Origin: Thiotrichaceae bacterium
GTDB taxonomy: Bacteria; Pseudomonadota; Gammaproteobacteria; Thiotrichales; Thiotrichaceae
Length of the DNA stretch: 23,288 nucleotides
Assembly: GCA_027008665.1 (NCBI GenBank)
Contig: JALVEA010000377.1
Coordinates: 1 to 23,288, forward strand
Direction: 5' to 3'
Below, piece by piece: positions 14,664 through 21,101 of the stretch. Position 1 is the stretch's first letter. Each line of letters opens with the position of its first letter. A program made the position numbers and the translations under genes. The notes under the pieces are model-generated. The model worked only from the letters and a program-made list of their open reading frames with translations. It was not told where the DNA came from and made no database searches.

Positions 14664-16640
14664 TTACCTTCGTTGCGCCTCTTTTCTTCGATGTACTTGT
14701 TTACGATGACGTGCTTCTAAACGCTGTTTAGTCGTTTTTTTGATTCTATCTTTTTTGAAAGCTTTGATTCTAGCGGCTTCCCGTTTACGAATGGCATTAA
14801 TTTTTTGCATTGCATGGGCGCGACGTACCATTTCTTGTTTAATCGCATTTTCAATCCGTTTTTGGGCAGCTTTACGACGCTTTGTTTCTATTTTCAATAG
14901 AGCCGCATCTCTTCGCTCCTTAATATCAACACCTGCATTTGCCACCCGCGCAAAAATACCCTTACCGGGGTTTTTCTTAGGCTTAATAAAACGTGCAATC
15001 ATGCTACTAGCACAACCTCCCCACCAACAGGGGCTATGATAAGCAAAGGTGATTAAAGCACGATGCTTCGGTGCGGTATGAATGGGTTGATTAATATATT
15101 CTTTGGTTCCCCAGCTCCCAAACCAACGCGGTGTTCTCGGCGCTGAAAAGGCAACAAATAAAGTTCCTCCCGCCTTCTTCCAGCCTGATAAGAGATCATA
15201 ATAAGCCTGTCCCATACGACGATTTCGATTAGCGGCAATAAATAAACGGGTTGGATTTTGTTTTATATCACGACTTTCCCAATCTACTAAATGTTGTCCT
15301 CCTTCATAGGCAACTAATCGTACCCCGTATTTCCTCACTGTTTCTGCCTGTTTTTTAATAAGCTTAATCACATTAGGAATAGAATAAGGTTCTTTAAGGT
15401 CATACAGTGCTTTGAAAATATCCTCAACAGAACGCGCACGACGTGAGGTACTCATTTTGGGATAAAAATAAGGCGCAATCGCTAAAACATCGGTTTTTTT
15501 ATAAGCATCACGATAAGAAAGCACCATGTCACTAAGGCGAGAATAAGGCGTATAGCCTCCCATAACACGGATTAAACGCTGATTTCCCCTAAAAATTTTC
15601 GTCCATAAATCAAATATTTGCACACTTCGAAGGGAGTAATATTTATAACCTGCTTTTATTTTGTCTTTATCAAGGCGCATCGCTAAGCCTCTTTTCTTAA
15701 CATAATTTGCCTGTGTGAAAATACCATTCCATGCTTCATTAGTGTATTCAATATAGACTTTAAGCTGAGGATTCAAATGACGTTGCACATATTTTGCAAA
15801 CTGTTGAATATAATGATTATTTGCTTTATGTGGCAGACAGAACCAAGGGTCAATATTTAAAATATTAGCCAATGCCACCATCATTTCAACGGGCGCACCA
15901 CGGACGGCTGTTTTCCCCCCCCATGTTTGCTGTGTCAATGTATTACGCTTAGCCCACGAAGTAACGGGGTTACGAGTAATGCCTGACATATTCATAAAAC
16001 GAATCACTTTAAAATCTTTCATATAATCTAAATAAGCAGGATTAAAAATAATAGTTTTAAAATGTCGTTCAAAAGATAAAAATTGTCTAGGTGGACACTT
16101 TTGTGGGTTTCTAACTAAACGAAAAGGGTTATTACTACAAATCCCACCTGGCATTAAAATATGAATATCACGAATATGATCTTTTGGATCAGTTGATTTT
16201 ATAATCAAAGTCGCATTGATTTCTGCTGACTTCCCAGCATAGATTGAAATAATATCTTTTCCAGCAAGACGCTTAACTAATTTCGCATGATGTCCATAAA
16301 TAATTTTCCCTTTACCTTTATATAACACCGTATAAATACCCTGAGGTACAACTTCTTTAGGTACATTTTTTATAAAACGAGTTCCCACCTGTGCCGAACG
16401 AGGAATATACGTTGGCCACCCATTTTTATCATAACGTATCGCCCCTTTAGTCAACCACGGTCGCGCTTCTTCAAAGGGAATTGACGATTTAAAAATATCA
16501 ACAAAAGGTAAACTAGCATCATCTTCAGTAATTTCATTGGTATTAATACCCAAAGGAGAATTAGGAGGAGGAGGAGCACTAAAGGCAATAGAACAAGGAA
16601 AAAGCAATAAGAGAATAAAAAATTCAAATCGAAAAGTCAT
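14664..16640 (-). CDS. Secreted glycoside-hydrolase-like protein with polycationic tail
   Basis: This is a large exported protein of 658 residues. A signal peptide (hydrophobic 8-20) ends near residue 22 (AFSA) and is followed by PPPP. The N-terminal beta-rich region (about 30-165, e.g. GIYTVLYKGKGKI and IHILMPGG) precedes a TIM-barrel-like region. IEYTNEAWN places Glu302, and VAYEGGQH places Glu446, in positions like the acid/base and nucleophile of clan GH-A hydrolases. The architecture resembles secreted proteins labelled cellulose-binding or GH-like, but substrate and activity are unknown. Residues 572-658 are highly charged and helical, with about 34 Lys/Arg against about 10 Asp/Glu, probably a coiled coil or polyanion-binding tail. 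The gene stands alone, with AAGGA 14 bases before the ATG, and converges with malic enzyme. Confidence 0.75.
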   Translation of the reverse strand: MTFRFEFFILLLLFPCSIAFSAPPPPNSPLGINTNEITEDDASLPFVDIFKSSIPFEEARPWLTKGAIRYDKNGWPTYIPRSAQVGTRFIKNVPKEVVPQGIYTVLYKGKGKIIYGHHAKLVKRLAGKDIISIYAGKSAEINATLIIKSTDPKDHIRDIHILMPGGICSNNPFRLVRNPQKCPPRQFLSFERHFKTIIFNPAYLDYMKDFKVIRFMNMSGITRNPVTSWAKRNTLTQQTWGGKTAVRGAPVEMMVALANILNIDPWFCLPHKANNHYIQQFAKYVQRHLNPQLKVYIEYTNEAWNGIFTQANYVKKRGLAMRLDKDKIKAGYKYYSLRSVQIFDLWTKIFRGNQRLIRVMGGYTPYSRLSDMVLSYRDAYKKTDVLAIAPYFYPKMSTSRRARSVEDIFKALYDLKEPYSIPNVIKLIKKQAETVRKYGVRLVAYEGGQHLVDWESRDIKQNPTRLFIAANRNRRMGQAYYDLLSGWKKAGGTLFVAFSAPRTPRWFGSWGTKEYINQPIHTAPKHRALITFAYHSPCWWGGCASSMIARFIKPKKNPGKGIFARVANAGVDIKERRDAALLKIETKRRKAAQKRIENAIKQEMVRRAHAMQKINAIRKREAARIKAFKKDRIKKTTKQRLEARHRKQVHRRKEAQRR

Positions 16641-17084
16641 AAAAAACCAATATCCTTGCTTGAAATGAGCTCCTCATTGTAGAGGTAATAAACTAATTAT
16701 CCAAAGAAAAAAGTCTATATTGACAATTCTTCATCTTACATTGATTAGTTTTTATTCTAATAATGAAACATTCATTTCAGCCGTTTTTTTATTAATCTAA
16801 AAACCTATTTCACAATATTCAGTATGCGAAGCCATTGGACTTGGATCATCTGAACAGTTACAACCTGCAATAAATCCTTGATAAGTAATCCCCTCTCAAC
16901 GTTTCGTTCATTCCTTAACGCCACTCATTAATTAAGTCAAAACTCAGTCTGACGATAAGCTTTTCGCTAATACTTCAATTGCTTTTAGCTCAGGGGTAGT
17001 TGAAAAAATATGCAGTCGTTTTTAGAGAAAATTTTAAACGTAAGAGGTAGTATACAGGTATTCAAAAAATAGAGGAAAAACAGT
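16641..17084 (+). other. Gene-poor spacer between the hydrolase gene and rpiA
   Basis: This 444-base stretch lies between divergent genes and must hold both promoters, but I cannot assign clear -35/-10 pairs. Codon-like sequence is limited to a 32-codon minus-strand frame at 16797-16895. No RNA gene, repeat or terminator with a T-run was found. GAGGAAA at 17070-17076 is the rpiA ribosome binding site. Confidence 0.5.
16797..16895 (-). pseudogene. Possible remnant of a cysteine-containing protein
   Basis: On the minus strand a stop-to-stop frame of about 32 codons reads like protein, including YQGFIAGCNCSDDPSP and SHTEYCEIGF, with a C-x-C and a later Cys. It has no start codon or ribosome binding site, and a TGA lies immediately upstream in frame. 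It may be the C-terminal remnant of a decayed gene. No family is recognised, and chance is a real alternative. Confidence 0.2.
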
Positions 17085-17738
17085 ATGACACAAGATGAAA
17101 TGAAAAAAGCAGCGGCAGCGGCGGCATTAGAATATGTGGAACCGGGTATGATTGTAGGTATTGGTACTGGCTCAACGGCTAATCACTTTATTGACTTATT
17201 GGCTGAGATTAAACATAAAATTGATGCCACTGTTGCAAGCTCAATTGCTAGTGAGGAACGTTTAAAAGCGCATGGAATTACTGTTCTAGATTTAAATAAT
17301 GCAGGTGCATTATCGCTTTATGTTGATGGTGCTGATGAGTCGAATAAAAGCTTGCATTTAATCAAAGGTGGCGGGGGGGCGTTAACGCGTGAAAAAATTG
17401 TTGCCGCTGCTAGTGACAAATTCGTTTGTATTGCAGATGAGAGTAAATTAGTGGATACACTGGGTAAATTTCCATTACCTGTTGAGGTAATCCCAATGGC
17501 ACAAAGTTATATTGGGCGCGAGATTGTTAAAATGGGTGCAACGCCTATTTTACGTGAAGGATTTACCACGGATAATGGCAATATTATTATCGATGTACAT
17601 GGAATGGAAATAACGGATGCAATTAAAATGGAAGCAGATTTCAATAAACTTGCAGGCGTAGTCACTGTTGGTTTATTTGCCTCTCGACCTGCTGATGTCT
17701 TGATATTAGGCACACCAACGGGGGCTGTGACTGTTTAG
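17085..17738 (+). CDS. rpiA: Ribose-5-phosphate isomerase A
   Basis: RpiA interconverts ribose 5-phosphate and ribulose 5-phosphate in the non-oxidative pentose phosphate pathway. The 217-residue product has the usual length. The phosphate-binding GIGTGST is at 25-31. DGADE at 81-85 supplies D81 and D84, and IKGGGGALTREK supplies K94 and E103, the same numbers as in E. coli RpiA. GAGGAAA at 17070-17076 lies 8 bases before the ATG. The gene is monocistronic, convergent with bioF after a 96-base gap in which I see no clear terminator. Confidence 0.97.
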   Translation: MTQDEMKKAAAAAALEYVEPGMIVGIGTGSTANHFIDLLAEIKHKIDATVASSIASEERLKAHGITVLDLNNAGALSLYVDGADESNKSLHLIKGGGGALTREKIVAAASDKFVCIADESKLVDTLGKFPLPVEVIPMAQSYIGREIVKMGATPILREGFTTDNGNIIIDVHGMEITDAIKMEADFNKLAGVVTVGLFASRPADVLILGTPTGAVTV

Positions 17739-17834
17739 ATATACAAGGATGCTTATTAATCTATAATTTTTTATATAAATAATTTCCTGACAACAGGAGT
17801 GAAAGCTCCAGCTTTTCAGTTATCAAGATGAAAT

Positions 17835-18998
17835 TTAATAAGTGAATGTCTCTAATTGAGATAATAACTCGTCCACCATGGTTGCGCTGTGTGCGGTTGA
17901 TAGCGTGATACGCAGTCTTGCGCTGTTATTAGGTACAGTAGGTGGGCGAATCGCTGACACTAAAAAGCCCCGTTCTAATAATTGCTGACTGATGGCAAGT
18001 GCTTTTTTGCTACTTCCTATTTTAATCGGCTGAATTGCAGTATCGGATGGCATTAAGACTATTTTTCGTTCTGCCGCGCCTTGTTTAAATTGTTTGATTA
18101 ATGATTGTAGTTTTTCTCTACGCCAATTTTCTTTTTTAATAATATCCAGACTAGTGAGTGTTGCGGCGGCGATGGCAGCGGGCATTGCGGTTGTAAAAAT
18201 ATGACTGCGCGCGGTTTGAATTAAATACTCAATTAATATTTCTGAACCTGCAATAAAAGCGCCAGCAGTACCGACTGCCTTTCCAAGTGTTGCCATTAAA
18301 ATGGGCACATCATTTTGTTCTAATTGTTGTTGTTGCAATAAACCTGCGCCGTTTTGACCCAAAGTTCCAAAACCATGTGCATCATCAATCATTAACCATG
18401 CTTGATGCTTCTTCGTAATTTTTGCTAAAGAGTCCACCTTAGCTATATCACCGTCCATACTAAAAACACCATCGCTAACAATAATTTTATTACCCGTTTG
18501 TTGTGTTTTGAGCTGACGTTCTAATGAGCCAGTATCATTATGCTGATAGCGTTTTGTATTTGCTTTAGAAAGCAATGCGCCATCAACTAAAGAAGCATGA
18601 TTTAAGCGGTCGGCATAGATGACATCACCACGTTCAGCTAATGCATTTAACACCCCTATATTTGCCATATAGCCTGTTGAAAATAATAAAGCACGCTCAC
18701 GTCCTGTAAAATCGGCTAATGCTTCCTCTAATGCTTGATGAGCTTTTGTATGCCCACTGATCAGGTGTGCTGAACCTGTTCCTACCCCATAAATATCTGT
18801 AGCGGCTTTAAAGGATGCAATAATATCGGGATGATTAGCTAAACCAAGATAATCATTACTAGAAAAATTAAGTAGTTGCTTTCCATCAATACGCATACAG
18901 GCTTGTTGAGATGATTCGCTTAAGCGATGAGTGCGATAGAGTTGTTGCTCTTTTCTTTGTTTGAGCCAATGCTTTATAAGTTTGGGATCGTTTTTCAT
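17835..18998 (-). CDS. bioF: 8-amino-7-oxononanoate synthase (biotin pathway)
   Basis: BioF is a PLP enzyme that condenses pimeloyl thioester with alanine to make 8-amino-7-oxononanoate (KAPA). Numbered from the ATG at 18998 the product is 387 residues, close to E. coli BioF (384). LNFSSNDYLGLANHP, the Gly-rich GVGTGSAHLISGH, SDGVFSMDGD, MIDDAHGFG and the PLP-lysine block ATLGKAVG (Lys240) are all present. AIRPPTVPNNSARLRITL is the typical C-terminal block. An in-frame TTG at 19028 could extend the protein by 10 residues; neither start has a good ribosome binding site. It is isolated from other biotin genes in this window. A perfect palindrome lies about 55 bases upstream. Confidence 0.95.
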   Translation of the reverse strand: MKNDPKLIKHWLKQRKEQQLYRTHRLSESSQQACMRIDGKQLLNFSSNDYLGLANHPDIIASFKAATDIYGVGTGSAHLISGHTKAHQALEEALADFTGRERALLFSTGYMANIGVLNALAERGDVIYADRLNHASLVDGALLSKANTKRYQHNDTGSLERQLKTQQTGNKIIVSDGVFSMDGDIAKVDSLAKITKKHQAWLMIDDAHGFGTLGQNGAGLLQQQQLEQNDVPILMATLGKAVGTAGAFIAGSEILIEYLIQTARSHIFTTAMPAAIAAATLTSLDIIKKENWRREKLQSLIKQFKQGAAERKIVLMPSDTAIQPIKIGSSKKALAISQQLLERGFLVSAIRPPTVPNNSARLRITLSTAHSATMVDELLSQLETFTY

Positions 18999-19052
18999 AA
19001 AAGGGTTATGATGATAAATAATTTCCAAATATTAAATAATTCAATGGTCCGC

Positions 19053-19068
19053 CCAAGCCTAGGCTTGG
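19053..19068. promoter_or_regulatory. Perfect 16-bp palindrome upstream of bioF
   Basis: CCAAGCCTAGGCTTGG is a perfect palindrome in an otherwise AT-rich spacer, 55 bases before the bioF ATG at 18998. It could be a dimeric repressor site or, in RNA, a 6-bp hairpin in the bioF leader. It does not resemble the BirA operator (TTGTAAACC-N16-GGTTTACAA). Confidence 0.35.
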
Positions 19069-19108
19069 ACTCCTATGGAAATTTAATATCTGAATATCTT
19101 ATAGATAT

Positions 19109-19139
19109 AAAAAAAGGCATCCTAAGATGCCTTTTTTTT
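19109..19139 (-). terminator. Bidirectional intrinsic terminator after tusA
   Basis: GGCATC (19116-19121) pairs with GATGCC (19126-19131) around the 4-base loop CTAA, flanked by seven A residues on one side and eight T residues on the other. It works in either direction. It lies 18 bases after the tusA stop and isolates tusA from bioF, which runs in the same direction. Confidence 0.92.
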
Positions 19140-19157
19140 GTACGTTTAAAGTGTTAA

Positions 19158-19388
19158 TTAGCCTTTTTTAATAAAGAAAGTGAATTCATCACCTGCTTCA
19201 GAAGTCTCCATTAACTCATTACCTGTTTGCTTACAAAACGCTTCAAAATCTTTTACAGATCCAGGATCAGTTGCAACAATCTTTAACACTCCACCTGATT
19301 CTAGTTTGTTAATTGCTTTTTTAGCGCGTAAAATAGGTAAAGGGCAGTTTAAACCACGTGCATCTAATTCATCATTGAAATCGCTCAT
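19158..19388 (-). CDS. tusA: TusA-family sulfurtransferase
   Basis: This is a small cytoplasmic sulfur-carrier protein (76 residues) with the family signature LDARGLNCPLPIL, where C15 is the persulfide-carrying cysteine, followed by the DPGSVKDFEAFC block. The family serves tRNA 2-thiouridine formation, molybdenum cofactor synthesis or, in sulfur oxidisers, sulfur transfer; the sequence alone does not decide. Three ATGs are close together (19403, 19394, 19388). The promoter at 19406-19435 would start transcription near 19399, which excludes the first. GGAG is 9 bases from the ATG at 19388 and only 3 from 19394, so 19388 is preferred. It is monocistronic, divergent from dapF, with a strong terminator. 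Confidence 0.92.
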   Translation of the reverse strand: MSDFNDELDARGLNCPLPILRAKKAINKLESGGVLKIVATDPGSVKDFEAFCKQTGNELMETSEAGDEFTFFIKKG

Positions 19389-19405
19389 CGACATTTTCTC
19401 CATGT

Positions 19406-19435
19406 ATATTAGTTAAACCTGATATTCAATTGCAA
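19406..19435 (-). promoter_or_regulatory. Sigma-70 promoter of tusA
   Basis: Read on the minus strand, TTGCAA (19435-19430) and TAATAT (19411-19406) are spaced by 18 bases. The transcript would begin near 19399, giving a leader of about 10 bases that still includes GGAG. Confidence 0.5.
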
Positions 19436-19460
19436 CCTTATCATTAAATTAAGTCGTTCG

Positions 19461-19474
19461 CTATAAATTTATAG
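19461..19474. promoter_or_regulatory. Palindrome between tusA and dapF
   Basis: CTATAAATTTATAG is a perfect 14-bp palindrome in the divergent tusA-dapF region, upstream of both predicted promoters. It may be an operator, but perfect AT palindromes are easily formed by chance. Confidence 0.2.
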
Positions 19475-19508
19475 GAGACTCAAAAATAAGTCATTTAGAA
19501 TTACAATT

Positions 19509-19537
19509 TTGAAAAACAAATTCGGCTAACATATAAA
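19509..19537 (+). promoter_or_regulatory. Sigma-70 promoter of dapF
   Basis: TTGAAA (19509-19514) and TATAAA (19532-19537) are spaced by exactly 17 bases. Transcription would start near 19544, leaving a leader of about 11 bases that just includes AGAGG (19545-19549). Confidence 0.7.
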
Positions 19538-19554
19538 CATAATTAGAGGTTATT

Positions 19555-20388
19555 TTGCAACTTAACTTTACTAAAATGCACGGATTAGGCAATGATTTTG
19601 TTGTTATTGACGCAATTAATCAAGTAGTTGACCTAGATCAAGAACAAATACGCTTTATCGCGAATCGACACTTCGGTATTGGCTGTGATCAAGTTTTACT
19701 AGTGGAATCCTCAGTACAAAAAGATATTGATTTTGTCTATCGTATCTATAATGCTGATGGAGGGGAGGTAGAGCAATGTGGCAACGGTGCGCGTTGTTTT
19801 GCTACCTTTGTTCGTGAACAAGGATTAACTGATCAGAAAATTATTCCTGTTTTGACCAAAAGCGGTAAGATTATTCTTCAAATAGAAGAGAACAATCAGG
19901 TTACTGTTAATATGGGTGCTCCAATTTTATCCCCAAAAGCTATTCCTTTTGTTGCTAATAAACAGAAATATCAATATGATATAGAAACTTCTAAAGGTAT
20001 AATCTCTGTCGGTGTTGTTTCCATGGGCAATCCTCATGCTGTTATCATCGTTGATAATATCCAAACAACACCAGTAGAAACCTTAGGGCCTTTAATACAA
20101 CAAAGCCCTTATTTTCCTGATCAGGCAAATATTGGTTTTATGCAAATTATCAATAAGAGGCATATTAAATTACGCGTTTATGAACGTGGCTCAGGTGAAA
20201 CACTTGCCTGCGGAACAGGTGCCTGCGCCGCAGTTGTTGTAGGACAACTGCAAGGGCTTCTTGATCATTCGGTAAAAGTTTCATTAACAGGTGGAGATTT
20301 GTCAATTTATTGGGCTGCAGAAGAAAACAGCTCCGTTATGATGACAGGTCCAACAGCAACAGTATTCACAGGAAATATAACAATATGA
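19555..20388 (+). CDS. dapF: Diaminopimelate epimerase
   Basis: DapF converts LL- to meso-diaminopimelate for lysine and peptidoglycan synthesis, without a cofactor, using two cysteines. Both are present: C75 in NADGGEVEQCGNGAR and C219 in ERGSGETLACGTGAC. The 277-residue length matches the family. Translation starts at TTG (19555): the family N-terminus (QLNFTKMHGLGNDF) begins here, AGAGG lies 5 bases upstream, and the next ATG would cut conserved sequence. A good promoter lies immediately upstream. The stop codon overlaps the next start (ATGA, 20385-20388), so DUF484 translation is coupled to dapF, an order known from other gammaproteobacteria. Confidence 0.97.
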   Translation: MQLNFTKMHGLGNDFVVIDAINQVVDLDQEQIRFIANRHFGIGCDQVLLVESSVQKDIDFVYRIYNADGGEVEQCGNGARCFATFVREQGLTDQKIIPVLTKSGKIILQIEENNQVTVNMGAPILSPKAIPFVANKQKYQYDIETSKGIISVGVVSMGNPHAVIIVDNIQTTPVETLGPLIQQSPYFPDQANIGFMQIINKRHIKLRVYERGSGETLACGTGACAAVVVGQLQGLLDHSVKVSLTGGDLSIYWAAEENSSVMMTGPTATVFTGNITI

Positions 20389-21101
20389 GTTCGCAATTCA
20401 AGCAAGCTGAAAGTACTATGAACAATAACACGATCAATGAAGCGGATATAGCGAGCTATTTACACCATCATCCTGACTTTTTTCAACGTCATACTCAATT
20501 TCTAGAGCAACAGCATATTCCGCATCAAAATATAGACGGTGCAACCTCCTTGATTGAACGTCAAGTAGCGGTACTTCGTGAAAAAAACAATCATTTAGAA
20601 GCACAACTAAATGGGTTATTGCGTACCGCCCGCAGTAATGAGCAAATTATGATACGTTTGCAACATTTAACTCTTGAATTATTACGCGCTGATAATTTGG
20701 ATGAAATGATTAGTATCTGCCAAGATGTATTAAATACTGATTTTAATGCTGATTATGTTGCTATCCGCTTGATTAAAAAATCCAAAAAACCAGCAAAAGA
20801 TCAAGGAAATTTACACTTTATAACCAGTAGTAATGCCAGCTTACGACAATTTGAAAACCTGTTTATTACAGGCAAACCTATTTGCGGAAAATTACCTGTT
20901 AGACAACAGAAATTCTTATTTTCCAAACACATGAATGAAGTTAAATCGGTAGCACTACTGCCTTTAAAAACCAATAAAAACATTGGTATCTTGGCATTAG
21001 GTAGTGCCGATAAAGATCGCTTTCACGCAGGCATGGGAACTGTCTTTATCAGTCATTTAGCTGATCTCATTTCTAATGCATTTGCACAGCACGTTCGTTA
21101 G
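20385..21101 (+). CDS. DUF484 family protein with GAF-like domain
   Basis: This is a cytoplasmic protein of unknown function (238 residues from ATG 20385). The DUF484 N-terminus is clear: DIASYLHHHPDFFQRH, then SLIERQVAVLREKN followed by a coiled-coil helix to about residue 95, and a GAF-like alpha/beta domain to the end (VAIRLIKK, SVALLPLKTNKNIGILALGS, FISHLADLISNAF). The start overlaps the dapF stop by ATGA; a second ATG at 20418 is possible but has a weaker ribosome site. In Enterobacteria and Pseudomonas the usual order is dapF, DUF484, xerC. Here xerC is missing and recC converges, its stop codon overlapping this one. Confidence 0.92.
   Translation: MSSQFKQAESTMNNNTINEADIASYLHHHPDFFQRHTQFLEQQHIPHQNIDGATSLIERQVAVLREKNNHLEAQLNGLLRTARSNEQIMIRLQHLTLELLRADNLDEMISICQDVLNTDFNADYVAIRLIKKSKKPAKDQGNLHFITSSNASLRQFENLFITGKPICGKLPVRQQKFLFSKHMNEVKSVALLPLKTNKNIGILALGSADKDRFHAGMGTVFISHLADLISNAFAQHVR

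Noticed and set aside
14740..15039. 99-codon plus-strand open frame inside the hydrolase gene
   Set aside because: Antisense shadow of the Lys/Arg-rich tail; its composition follows from the complementary codons.
17780..17825. Possible terminator hairpin between rpiA and bioF (GGAG/CTCC and AAAGCT/AGCTTT pairs)
   Set aside because: Stems are very short or need loops too small, and no T-run follows in either direction.
19389..19403. Upstream ATGs of tusA at 19403 and 19394
   Set aside because: The predicted transcript starts near 19399, and GGAG spacing favours 19388.
20310..20384. 25-codon upstream extension of the DUF484 frame into dapF
   Set aside because: The sequence is an alternate-frame reading of conserved dapF; DUF484 homology starts later and the ATGA overlap at 20385 is the natural start.
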